From Mytilinidion resinicola (taxonomy: Eukaryota > Ascomycota > Dothideomycetes > Mytilinidiales > Mytilinidiaceae), in NCBI RefSeq assembly GCF_010093595.1, contig NW_022985441.1:1605838-1669837 (forward strand): 64,000 nucleotides of DNA, read 5' to 3'. The stretch's first letter is position 1. Each line of letters begins with the position of its first letter. The position numbers and the translations under genes are program-made. Of this stretch, positions 24,250 through 34,598 are shown one piece after another. The notes under the pieces were generated by a model. That model was not told where the DNA came from. It saw nothing but the letters and a program-made list of their open reading frames with translations, and ran no database searches.

Positions 24250-24620
24250 CATGGCCCCCTAAGTGGCCCATTCTGAATGTTAATAATCATGATTATGCCC
24301 CCCTCTTTCGGTGCTTGTAACAGTATAAAAGGGCTCTAAATGTATAAAATTTTCACAGAATACTATCCCCTAAGCGTTGCCCTAATAGTCCCCTAAAGGG
24401 CCCTAAACGGTCCCTTAGCGTGCTCTAAGTGTGCACTAGAAGGCCCCTAAGTGTGCTTACTTCTACTATAACTACTAATATTTACGTCCCTTCTCTAAAG
24501 GTAAACTTTTACTCTTTCTAGCAGAAGCGTCCCCTCTTCCGGTTCTTAAAGTCACGGAAACGGCCCCTAAACGCGCAAATGTTCTCTCTTTACTCTCCAC
24601 CCTTAGGCTCCTAAGTCGCC
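24250..24620. repeat. CCCTAA-rich degenerate stretch
   Basis: At least seven exact CCCTAA hexamers occur in about 330 bp, most as CCCCTAA, in varied context (examples near 24250, 24366, 24380, 24389, 24401, 24452, 24566). CCCTAA is the C-strand unit of the filamentous-fungal telomere (TTAGGG), but the copies are separated and not a true array. Confidence 0.45.
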
Positions 24621-24685
24621 TACACTACGTCCCCATTTTCGTCCCCCTCTATATATCCACTACTTACCCTTCTATATATCCTCTT

Positions 24686-24860
24686 ACCCCTCTATGTACC
24701 CCTCTGCGTACCTCTGCGTACCCTCTGTGCCGCCCCTCTGCGTACCCTCTGTGCCGCCCCTCTGCGTCCCCCTCTGCGTCCCCCTCTGCGTCCCCCTCTG
24801 CNNNNNNNNNNCCCCCTCTGCGTCCCCCTCTGCGTCCCCCTCTGCGTCCCCCTCTGCATG
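24686..24860. repeat. 12-bp minisatellite, GTCCCCCTCTGC, interrupted by the gap
   Basis: Tandem units of gtccccctctgc lie on both sides of the N run, preceded by variant units (gtaccctctgtgccgcccctct). Copy number is uncertain because the assembly breaks inside the array. An ORF crossing it is only the translation of the repeat. Confidence 0.85.
24802..24811. other. Assembly gap (10 N)
   Basis: Ten N inside the 12-bp tandem array; the round number suggests a scaffolding gap of unknown true size. Confidence 0.98.
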
Positions 24861-25167
24861 CCCATCTTCATCCCAATCTTCTACTATTTATAAGCACCCT
24901 TTATTCTAGCCCACATCTACTCTCATTTTGCGACTGCTATACCAGCGTCTGAAGTCCCCCCATACTCTTAAATACTCGCACACACGATGTCAAGTTCCGG
25001 AACCTCTAGATTAGACCTAGGATTAGGGTGGGGCGTAGAGGGCCCTAGAGGCCGTTCCGCATAGTCAAAGGCATGGCGTTGGATACACGATCTAGGAGGG
25101 TGCGGGATATGTTGTTGTTCTAAGGCTCAAATTGTGATAGATCCTAGATTGGGGTGGGAGGGTGCGC
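24861..25167. other. Non-coding flank between the two repeat arrays
   Basis: No ORF. A very diverged sixth copy of the ~160-bp unit may lie near 25008-25167 (it ends ctagattggggtgggaggg like other units), but it is too weak to count. Confidence 0.35.
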
Positions 25168-25940
25168 GTTTTCGGGGGTACGAGCGGGTTTGGGGGACTC
25201 CTAGAGGTATAAAGCGAATGGAGTGTAGGATGTCTTTTCTCGGGAGTGTAAATCGGTATGATGTTTTTAATCTTCAGGATACAGGTTAGTTTTACGAGCG
25301 GCTCGAGATTGGGACGATTAGAGTAACGATTTGCGGGGGTAAAGGCGGGTTAGGGGAACTCCTGGAGGTGGCGAGGATAAGAGAAGGTGCATGTCATTTC
25401 TACGAAGTGTGGATTAGGGCGTGCGATTTAGGATTATGATAATGGGGCGATTTTGCGACCGAGCGTAGATTGAGGAGTAGAGCTGTGTTTTGCGGGGGTG
25501 TTAGGGGGGTAAAGGTGCCTCTGGACGTATGAAGCGCATAGAGAGTAGGATGTAATTTCTAGGGACTGGAAATCGGAGCACGTTCAATTGGTTACAGAGT
25601 TCGAGTGTAAATTAAGATAGACTGCATATTAAACGAGTAGAAGCAGTGTTTTGCGGGGGTAGGAGGGCTGTTCAGGTACCCTAGGAGGTATGAAACGCAT
25701 GAGGAGTAGGATGTAATTTCCAAGGACTGTAAATCGGAGTACGCTCAATTAGTTGCAGGATTCGAGTGTATATCGAGATGCACTGCATATTGAAAGAGTA
25801 GAAGATGTGTTTTGCTGGGGTAGGAGGGCTGTTCAAGTTCCCCTAGGGGCATGAAGTGTACGATGCGCGTGACTTCTTTTATTAGGACTGTGAATTGGGG
25901 CACCTGCAATTGGACTCCTATTTACAGGCTGTTTGATAAC
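25168..25940. repeat. ~160-bp tandem repeat, five diverged copies
   Basis: Unit starts marked by gttttgcgggggt or a variant fall at 25168, 25328, 25487, 25648 and 25809, spacings of 160, 159, 161 and 161 bp. Within each unit the order is: the G-rich start, a ggagg/ctcctagagg block, 'atgaagcg', 'gtaggatgtaatttc', 'ggactgtaaatcgg' and a 'gagtgta-at--ag' block. Units 3 and 4 are closest. No coding frame crosses the array. Confidence 0.8.
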
Positions 25941-26439
25941 GCCTCTTCGTCGGACCTCGAAATAGAATCACAACAACAACACAGCTGAAAACCCAGGGAG
26001 GTCGTTAGAGGACCCCTGAATGTCGGTCGCTTGATTGGGCGGTAATGACAAGGAGCTGGTTTCGATTTGGAACGTCGTGCATCCCTAGCTTCATCTCAGC
26101 CTTATTCCCCTCCCCACCACGATCGCCAGCCCCCAACGTCGCTGCTAGCTACATACATAAAGGCTACAAAACCGCTGACGCCAAGCAGGTCCTCGCGTTT
26201 CCCGTGTTCGTCCTCCTTTTTCTTCTTGATAGGCTCCAGTTCAACCTCACCGTCCCTGCAAGCCATTCTTAGCGAAGGATTCCGCGAGTTGCCGTTACGA
26301 ATACTGCTCTCAGGCCCTGAAACTGCGATAGTTCTTTGCTTGAGCTGTCTGTATCCCTTAGTGATCGAGTTTCTCGCATAGAGCAGGTGCCGGTGAGATT
26401 AGCCATCCGCCTAGTCAACACCACAGACCATCTGTCGAG
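25941..26439. other. Promoter side of the Zn2Cys6 gene
   Basis: Leaves the repeat array near 25940. No ORF with coding character; presumably 5' UTR and promoter of the gene starting at 26440. Confidence 0.4.
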
Positions 26440-28217
26440 ATGGGAGGGAATAAATTTCGCATTAGCCACAAAAAGGCCAGCACCGGCTGTGGCACTTGCA
26501 GGTATGCAGGCATGTGCGGAGAGCCACAATTTAAGCATAATAGTAACCTTTTGATGTTCTTGGCAGAGCCCGACGAGTTAAATGCGACGAGCAGAAGCCC
26601 TGTTGTCGCCGTTGCGCAATAGCAGGCAGAATTTGCGACGGCTACCGCACTCAAGATCCGTTCGTCGTCTTCATAGCACCCCAGACACGAAACCAGCTGT
26701 CCGATGGGTTTGAAAATGACACAGAACGGCGCTTCTTTGACTACTTCCGCTCTATATCTGCATTCGAGTTCTCCCGCTTCTTCGACGAGAAGATTTGGTG
26801 CAAGCAAGTCCTCCAAGCGGCACATTCAGTCCCTGCTGTAAAACACGCCGTCGTAGCAGTTGCGAGTTCGCACGAGTCATTCAAAGCAGTGAGAACGCAT
26901 GTCCCTTGGAATCTACCACGCTGGCCAACTGCGCGCATACACGCTCAGGGGGAGTACAGCAAAGCCGTCACAGCACTGCGTATTCAGCTGGAGCAGGACA
27001 AGAGCCAATGCCTTCCCGTTGTTCTTACCTGTGGCTTACTCTTCTGTTGTCTCGAAATGCTAGGAGGGAACGCGCCAGGAGCGCTCGCCCACCTTGCAGC
27101 ATGCATCAAGATTCTCAACAGCATCACTAGTAAACCAGACCCTACGGCTCAGGATATAATATACATCCAATCACACACACCCCTCACCAACGACGTAGAA
27201 AGAGACTTGCTCCCTATCTTCACCCGCCTAGATATCATGGCATCTCAAGGTGTTATCGGAAGAGTACCGCTTCTGAAGCAGAAGACGCTTCCTGCACTAG
27301 ACGACCACAACGCAAGCCCGGCATACTCATTTTTATCCTTCTCGGAAGCTGTGCAAGCCTTATATTCCCTTGAGAGCGCCGAGCTTGCGCTTGACCAAAC
27401 CACATGGTTTGACCGCTTCGGACTAGAAGTTACACATGGAGGCTTCAGTTGCCGCCTCGTGAACCCAATAAATACTGGTCATATCCCGCTCGAGCAACTT
27501 GCTGCCCGCGAAAACATCCTGAAGCACCTCTCCTCTTGGGGACCAGCCTTCGCCGCCTTTGTCTCCAGACACCCAACGGAAGCCGATTCACGTGGGTATC
27601 TGCTCCTCAGGGCCCACCACAAAGTCATCACAATGAAGGTTATAAATTCCTTATACACTGAAGAAAGCATGATGGATGACTGTATGCCCATGTTTGTCGA
27701 ATTGCTCGATGTATGTGCCGCCATTTTCTCCAAAAGCACTTCTTCTCAATCTTCTACACCAAATGAACGCCGGCCACCGCCCACCTGGTCCGTAGAAGGA
27801 GGCATAATACGCTCCCTCACCTTTCTTACTTTCGCATGTCGCGATGGCCGCATACGACGACATGCGCTTTGGATGTTAGAACGGTGTCCACAGGAGGGTG
27901 TCTGGGTTCCAGATATGGAGGCACCCCCATTGAGACGACTAATAGAGTTAGAAGAGGGCATAGCAGCGGGGTCTAGCATTGGCGACTGGCCCCCACAAGA
28001 GGGCCAGGTGTTCAAGAGGTGTGAAGATATCCCAGAATGGAAACGGATACATTTTGGATGGAAGGTCCCCGTTCCTGGGCAGAGGAAGTCAATGTGGTAC
28101 TGCTTAACGCAACCAAACGGGTCAGATGGTGGGTGGCATGTGAACGAAGACGTCGTTGACTGGTTACCCGAGAAGGGATTGTACGACAGCCCATATATGA
28201 AGGAAATCGGTCCATGA
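26440..28217 (+). CDS. Zn(II)2Cys6 fungal transcription factor
   Basis: Two exons: 26440-26501 and 26567-28217 (intron 65 bp, GTATGC..CAG), 570 residues. The binuclear zinc cluster is split by the intron: STGCGTCR in exon 1, then ARRVKCDEQKPCCRRCAIA and GRICDGY, spacing C-x2-C-x6-C-x6-C-x2-C-x6-C (residues ~17-44). The rest matches the variable fungal transcription-factor region (FFDYFRSISAFEFSRFFDEKIW, VAVASSHESFKA, then GEYSKAVTALRIQL). A 60-bp in-frame stretch at 26889-26948 (GTGAGA..CTCAG) may be another intron: removing it fuses ESFKA to GEYSKAV, which reads more like the family. This subgroup commonly has 'C6 finger domain' names. Target genes unknown; sits beside the repeat island in an accessory-looking region. 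Confidence 0.88.
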
Positions 28218-28897
28218 GATACAAGAATTCGAAGATACAGTACCAAGACATAAGTTTAGGCACTCCTTGCGACTGGTTGGTGTTACCGTGATAGGCTTTT
28301 AAAATTCCAAACACGTATGTAAAGGCCAACGAAGTGGAATTTATACTACCTTTTAGCGGAGCTAATACATGCTAGCTGGAGTACCCCTTACAGTGCCCAA
28401 GTGGTGTCGTACGAGCAAGAGTGGAGCCGAAGCAGTAGTATATATCCGTCTGCCCAAACTTACTACCTAGCACTGTCCTAGGTCGTGAGCTGTCCCCAGA
28501 CTTTTGATGATATGCTGAACAGCCCTGAGCAGTGACTGATTTTGCATCAATCCACGCTGTCTAGAACTGTACATCTCATCTTCATCTCTGATGATGCTCT
28601 AGAGCACCTCAAATAATAACAAACAAATGCGCAGCTGGAAGACTGACCAAGGTGCTCATTTGTCTTGCCACCCCACTCTCTCAAAGCTTCCCCCGATCAA
28701 GAAATTTTACAGGCATATCCACATGTCTCGACCGAAGAAACTCAGCAACATTCTTCCCCAAGAAGTCGTAGGAGCTTGTACTGCTAACCCCACGATCAAG
28801 ATGATCATGTAACAGGAAGTGCACAGCATTAGCGCTCGGCAACTCAAAGCGGTCCTACTGAATCTAAGCAAGCCGATCTTACTCATCCACCCGATTT
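28218..28897. other. Intergenic between convergent loci
   Basis: 3' flank of the Zn2Cys6 gene and of the broken AtuA locus. No supported feature. Confidence 0.4.
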
Positions 28898-30207
28898 TTA
28901 GAGCTCACTCACAATATCTTTTCCATTGTACTCCTCCCCCAGCAACTCCTTTACCATCTCTGCACTCAACAGCGTTCTCAACCAATCCCACTCGTCACGG
29001 AACCGCACCCAGAACCCAACGTTAGCATCACTCCCCTTATCTCCACTTCTCGCATGCACAACCCACCCCAACGGTCCCCTAACCGTTCGTCCAAACATCC
29101 CGAGCTCCACACCGTTTTCCGTCACCGCACAGCTCGGCTGCTGCCGCGGCCACACCCTCGTCTCCGGCGGCGGGTCCACCAGAAAGCTCCCCCCATCCCC
29201 CAGATGCACGCGGTGCTCAACCGCCGCCTGCGGCATTAGTGTCACATAGTACTCAAAAAACGGCTTCGGCATCCCGAGGCGGTAATCAAGATGCGGCGTC
29301 GCACCCGGGTAGCCCTGCATAATGACATCAAAACACGGCTCCCGATGCTGATATCTCGGCTATGGGATACCCGATATCGTCCCATCCTTTGCTTTCTAGG
29401 GCCTTGAACCCTGTGAAATTGCCACCGCAGACGTAGCTCGAGCACTCTATCAGATGTCCAGCCACAAATGCGTTGGCGAGAAACTCAAGATCAGATCTCT
29501 GCCAACCGTGCCACCAATACGCCGCTCCTATCACAGGCGAGGCATCCGAGACACGCCCGCAGATTACAATATCAGCGCCTCTAGCAAAGGCGGCGGCGAT
29601 GCCTAGGCCGCCGAGGTATGCTTGGGCGTACAGCGGTTCGAAGCTCCATTCCTCTAGCACCTCGCCAGTGCAGATATTCTCGAATAGAGATTCTTTCCGT
29701 CTTTTCGCGTCAAGAACGGCGGGAAGAACTTCATCGCCAGAAATCCACGCAACTTTCAAGTCCAGATTCCTAGACTTCACCATCTCCATGACGACAGAGT
29801 GGAGGAGCTGCGTGTCTGAAGCACCAGCATTGACGGCGACTTTGATCTTGTGCTTGGCTATGTCTAGGAGTGCTGGTTCTAGGGACTCCAGGAATGTGGG
29901 CTCGTACGCGGGCATGGCTGGTAGTCATATCAGCTTTGCCGGATGCTTTTGGATTGTGTTTTCGAGTAGAGTGAATGAGTACCATCGGCTTTCAGAGCCG
30001 CGCGCCCTGTCATGTTCCCTTCTGACATCCAATCCCCGATGATCACGTCGATGGGGTCGTGGGCACAGTTGGCGGCGAGCATCGCCATGGCATGGCGGCG
30101 GTCGCTAGCTGAGCCGGAGCAGCCTATCATTTAGTTAGGTTGGGTTCAATAATGATGTATGGGTTGAAGATACCAGCTATTCTTATGGGCCTACTTGATG
30201 GAGCCAT
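28898..30207 (-). pseudogene. AtuA-like (DUF1446) gene with internal deletion and frameshift
   Basis: Minus strand: exon 30207-30174 (MAPSSRPIRIA), exon 30123-29983 (GCSGSASDRRHAMAML..), exon from 29917 with MPAYEPTFLESLEP onward. These match the N-terminal half of the fungal acyclic-terpene-utilisation family (AtuA N-terminal domain, DUF1446): VNAGASDTQLLH, ICGRVSDASPVIGAAYWW, YVCGGNFTGFK, GYPIAEIS. The frame stops at 29328. Only a few bases on, in another frame, the distal part resumes (GYPGATPHLDYRLGMPKPFFEY..) and runs through the C-terminal AtuA-like domain (VVHARSGDKGSDANVGFWVRF) to 28898. The intervening family region (estimated 130 or more residues) is absent, and 22 bp is too short for an intron. 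Most likely a deletion pseudogene. Confidence 0.75.
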
Positions 30208-30790
30208 TTGAGGACCTGTTCGAATGGCATTTTCGGGGCTCTAAATATTTAGTATCGAGCATTACCGGCCCTTCTGAAGGGCTGCTGAACCAAAGATTTT
30301 CCATGGCCTTATTGAATTGGGCGGACATTATTGAGGCCGAGGTACCTAAGTTGGAGGAGAGTTGTGGTGTACGATTCGTAAGGAGAATAGCGCCGTGAAG
30401 CGGGACCAGTGCGGGGTTGTTCAGGCGCCTTTCATCCGACGCCCATTTCTTCATCATTTAATGCTACCTTAATAGCTAGATTGATCTTTTTTCGACTGCC
30501 TCAAGAAACAGAGATGCTATGACTTTCTGACGCCAGCCACATGCGCTTTTGTCGAGGGCTCCGTGGAGCTATGAACGTCTCCAGAATGATAGCAAAAGGT
30601 CATCGTATTAACCACTTCAGGGGCCTTGACTTGGCGACGAGGACCTGGTAAGCCTCAGAGCACCTGATTGGACTTATGCCAGAGTTAGTCAGTCCAAAAA
30701 CTCACGAGCATTTCTCCCCTCAATTCGTTCGAACAGCTCTTCTCCTTCTCCTGAACCTCGTCAAATCCCCATCCAAATCCTTCAGCCGCG
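30208..30790. other. Divergent intergenic region
   Basis: 583 bp between the AtuA-like start (minus) and the PNPOx-like start (plus). A CT-rich stretch precedes 30790. No other feature. Confidence 0.4.
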
Positions 30791-31659
30791 ATGGTGAAAT
30801 TCTATCCTTCGATTAATTCAGATCATGCGGAATTTATGCTTAAACAACCTCTTTTCTACGTCGCCTCTGCGCCTTATGCTGGAAAGCACGTAAATTTGAG
30901 TCCGAAAGGTCAACCCTCGCGCTCATTTGCAGTCTTGGGCCAGAATTCTGTCGCATACGTCGACGCTACAGGGTCCGGCTGTGAGACCATAGCGCATGTA
31001 TACGAAAATGGCAGAGTTACCGTGATGTTCTGTAGCTTTGGAGTCAGTCCAAAAATAATGCGTCTGTTTTGTCGAGGGACTGTCGTTGAACTTGGAGATG
31101 AGAGATTCGGACCTCTCGCGGCCCAGATGGGAAAGTTAGTGAGTTTACCGGGCGCGAGAGCTATTATTTTGCTTGATGTTTACAAGGTTCGAGCCCTCTC
31201 TGACAGCTTCCGGGCGAGCAAGCTAACACATCTCTTCAGCTTCAAACATCATGCGGCTTTGGTGTTCCTTTGATACGCGGCTCCAAAAGCACCACCACTC
31301 CCTGGGAGTCCGAGGCCGAGGAGGATGGTCAGAAAACACACGACGAGGAGAAGAGGGTGGGCTCTGCTCATGGCTTCTCAGACCGTCGGACTATGGACAA
31401 ATGGGCCACAGCCATGAACGAGAAAAGGGCACTTCTAGGGTACCAGAAGAACTCCAACTTTCAAAGTCTGGATGGCTTACCAGGTCTCCGAACTGCGAGG
31501 AGAGCTCGTGGACAATGGATATTACTAGATGATACCAAGGCTCGTGTAAGGAGACTCATGAGGCAATGGGATGCGATGATTGCGGGTACGCTGATTATGG
31601 TGCTTGTGATGGTCGTTCTCAGTAACTCTGGGATCTTGGTTGTTGAGGTTAGAGTATAG
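30791..31659 (+). CDS. Pyridoxamine 5'-phosphate oxidase-like protein with C-terminal membrane segment
   Basis: Two exons: 30791-31186 and 31240-31659 (intron 53 bp, AGCTAACA branch point), 271 residues. MVKFYPSINSDHAEFMLKQPLFYVASAP, then HVNLSPKG, SVAYVDATGSGCETIAHVYENGRVTVMFCSF and the junction VYKLQTSCGFGVPL are typical of the fungal 'putative pyridoxamine phosphate oxidase' subfamily with a split-barrel FMN-binding fold. This subfamily is not the vitamin B6 enzyme itself; its substrate is unknown. After residue ~150 the sequence is charged, with KWATAMNEKRALLGYQKNSN. The last 30 residues contain a hydrophobic span (AGTLIMVLVMVVLSNSGILVV), a likely tail-anchor membrane helix. Confidence 0.85.
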
Positions 31660-31815
31660 CATCAATTTCGGGTGAATGATCACGTGACTACTTTCTACCT
31701 AAATCTGGGTGAGAAACTGCAGCCTTGACGACTCCCTCTGCCTTCTCCTCAACGCCAGCTCACAACTTGAACGAAGCTTCAGCCCACTAAAACCTCTTGC
31801 TAAAGTCACACAAAA

Positions 31816-32337
31816 ATGGCATCATCCGAGGTTCAAGAAGCCACTCACCCCGGACAGGCGCGCACCCTGGAGGCTGACGATAGCCCCATCCGCCGTGACG
31901 TGATCCTCGCCATTCAAGAACCCTACATGAACCAGATCGTCGACGGGTCAAAGACGTACGAATTTCGAAAGTATCTCCTGAAGACCACAATCGAACGGAT
32001 ATGGTTTTATCGAATATCTCCGCACTCTAGCATCGAATACGTCTGCGAAATTGAGCCTGCAAGGACACGAATGCCTGGAGATGAGCCGCTTCCAGAAGAC
32101 GGACTTGGCAATCTCGAATATAACACAAGACACAAAGACTATGATGGATACGACTACGCCTACAAGATCAAATCAGTTTACCATTTGGAGACTCCGATCA
32201 CGCTGGACGATCTGAAGAATGAGCACGGCATCACGGCTGCACCGAGAGGCCTCATTTACGCTCCCAAATCTATGACCGACATTGACTGGCGGGGAAGCAC
32301 TCAGATCAAATCTCTCAAAGATCCCGCCGGTCAATAG
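31816..32337 (+). CDS. ASCH/PUA-like domain protein
   Basis: Single exon, 173 residues. After a short polar N-terminus, DVILAIQEPYMNQIVDGSKT followed by YEFRKY carries the G-x-K-x-x-E-x-R motif of ASCH domains (PUA-like superfamily; proposed RNA- or nucleotide-binding pocket). IWFYRISPHSSIEYVCEIEP is the next strand pair, and ITAAPRGLIYAP a later conserved piece. Fungal relatives are single-domain and uncharacterised. It follows the PNPOx-like gene by 156 bp on the same strand. No signal peptide. Role unknown; RNA binding is an inference from the fold only. Confidence 0.7.
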   Translation: MASSEVQEATHPGQARTLEADDSPIRRDVILAIQEPYMNQIVDGSKTYEFRKYLLKTTIERIWFYRISPHSSIEYVCEIEPARTRMPGDEPLPEDGLGNLEYNTRHKDYDGYDYAYKIKSVYHLETPITLDDLKNEHGITAAPRGLIYAPKSMTDIDWRGSTQIKSLKDPAGQ

Positions 32338-33926
32338 TGCTGGCCGGCCAACGCTTGCTGTCTTTCCACAAAGCCCCTACCCATTATTTTTGCCCCAACA
32401 ACGTCAATACCAGGACAAGAGACTGCAAGAGTACCACAAAACCCGAGATCGATGGTGCGGGGCGAGCTCATATTTGCATAATAAAGTAAAAATATAAGAC
32501 AGCTTGCAGCTCTACCGCACGTGTATAAGTGAGTTCTTAGAACATCGAGAAAAGCGGTTAAGGCTGAAGCATCATGTTTTATTTTCAAAAATGTATTTTT
32601 TAGTTAGCTTGACTGATTTCACTAGGAAAGCAACGGTATTGGTCTTCATGGAAGGATCACGTGGACTCCTTCGTTGGCCTGGTCTTCCCTGGTCTACTCA
32701 TCTCGATTTTGATGCCTCTCAATCTAAAGTGCCTGCGCGCATCCGCACTACAGCTTGATCTGGGAGTTCGAATACCCTGCGTACTAATTATAGAAACCCG
32801 TCTCCTTCGTGAATCTCCATCTCGGCGTGCGCTTGAATTAGGAACCACACTCTGCGAACTGTAGACCATGCGCATACTAGCTCGTTGCGATATACTTTTT
32901 CCTACTGCTGCTACAAATATCTTCAAAAATATGAGGCCATATGGCCACGTTGCTAATTGGCTCGCCCCGCCCTGTCTCGCTTCGCAAGTATATGAAGTGC
33001 ACTCATTTAATCGTCCTAGCCCAAGACACTCTACCGATGGGCCATTCTGGAGCTTTTACCTCTTCTGGATACTAATATGTAGCGTTGCTCACGTCTCCGG
33101 CTCAAAGTCTAGGCCTCTTTTACTCTTACTCTCTCTCGTAGATCGACGCCGGTCTGGCTGCGAGGTTTTGATGAATTCTTCTAGTATCATGGCTCCAACG
33201 GTCGAGTCGAACCTTGCTCGAACTTAGGCTCCATGGGAGGCATGTCCTCGGGTCGAGCCAGACCTCAACGGTCTCACAGCGATCATGCTTTTTTGGTTGG
33301 ATAGACCGCCTTGCCGGAGGGGATCCCTCCCTTATTACTATGGATTAGCAATCTCGACAGATAGACACGACGTCGTCCCATGATACGGCTGCTCCACTGG
33401 AAGCGATTGCGCTGGGCAAGAACATTCCAAACGGCATACGACAAGTTTTCCAGGCCACTTAGGATGAGTGATGCGCACCTTGGGCATGGACCTTCACAGA
33501 CAGGCTTCGTCAAGGGGTCTGCCACCTATCCAATGACCGAACGCTAGCACCACTTATCTTCTGAGGAAGGGCTCAATAGACCCCGATGCCACCTCCCTAG
33601 ATTGTTCACCTCATATAGTGTGAGCTGTGGAATGACCAGACCCCTTCCGGAAGGCGAACGTACGATGATATCCGCTGCAACTCCCTCAAAATCTGCAACG
33701 TCATTTATCCAGATTGTCTATACGAAAGCCTGGATTTCTCTTCTTTAGAAGGTGGAAGTCGGGTGCCGCGTTTGAGTATCAAAGTGACTTTCGATATCAG
33801 GCGGCAATTGTGTCGTTCCTTGCACAGCTTACGTATATGAAGGCCGTCTATGCCCGAGAGCTCTCCTCTTGTGTCGTCCTTGTAAAAACCCCACACCCTT
33901 CGTAAGCACAGTCTAACATAACCAAC
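32338..33926. other. Gene-poor stretch of 1.6 kb
   Basis: No recognisable gene. The end is the promoter of the secreted repeat precursor, with a TATA-like tatatgaa near 33834, about 90 bp upstream of its start codon. Confidence 0.4.
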
Positions 33927-34598
33927 ATGCAGTTCATGTTCACAGCACTCGTTGCTACGAGCGCTCTGTTAATGAACGTTCGTGGTCTTCCAACACCGGA
34001 TGCCTCTAAAGTATGTCTTCATTCGTACACCATTAAAGCTCATAAGCGATTTCTTTGGTGGCCAACTTAGACCTATTTTGTACTGTCGATGAATACTAGG
34101 CTAACTCTATGAAAGCGAGATCTAGTAGTACCTGTAGATGTCGGCATAGTTGGCTTAACGCCCCCCGATACGACTGTGACCTGGGGCAAAGACAAGCGCG
34201 AAGCAGATACGAACCCCGACTTAGTCGATCTGGTCGACGGCGGCGTAATCGGACTAACGCCTCCCGACACAACTACCACGTGGGGCAAAGACAAGCGGGG
34301 TCCAGATCTAATCGTTCCCGTCGACGGTGGCATTGTCGGCCTCACCCCTCCAGACACTACTGTCACTTGGGGAGACGACACCGTTACATCCACAACAACG
34401 ATCGAAAAAGAGAAACGCGACCCGGATCTGACCGTACCAGTCAGTGGCGGCATTATCAGCCTCACTCCCCCAGACACAACCGTTACCTGGGGTGACGATA
34501 CCACCGGGGATATCTCAACAACCGCTATTGAGAAAGACAAGCGGGACCCTCAAGACCCAGCTCTGAGCACACCGTCTTCGACAGTCACTTGGGGATAG
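33927..34598 (+). CDS. Secreted Kex2-processed repeat precursor (KEP)
   Basis: Two exons: 33927-34010 and 34116-34598, 188 residues; the 105-bp intron (GTATGT, GCTAAC branch at 34100) splits the first Lys-Arg. Residues 1-20 form a signal peptide; residues 21-29 (LPTPDASKR) end at the first Kex2 site. Then come units 30-56, 57-89, 90-129 and 130-171, each ending KDKR or KEKR, and a truncated unit 172-188. Each full unit holds the core GLTPPDTTVTWG (unit 2 TTTTWG, unit 4 SLTPPD). Units 3 and 4 have a longer Thr-rich linker before the KR. Residues after each internal KR are EA, GP, DP and DP. This is the architecture of kexin-processed repeat proteins such as pheromone precursors or dikaritin-type RiPP precursors. 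No Cys; the product is a set of ~23-38-residue acidic, Thr-rich peptides. Function unknown. Confidence 0.82.

Noticed and set aside
24694..24909. ORF spanning the minisatellite and the N run
   Set aside because: Translation of a 12-bp repeat (CVPL/SASP motifs) across unknown bases; no start context.
26889..26948. Extra 60-bp intron in the Zn2Cys6 gene
   Set aside because: Donor GTGAGA and acceptor CTCAG fit and the fused protein reads better, but there is no clear branch point and the frame is open; left as an alternative.
33283..33525. Minus-strand ORF starting MADPLTKPV, reminiscent of a copia RNase H end
   Set aside because: Only this short motif resembles copia; no reverse transcriptase or integrase remains nearby.
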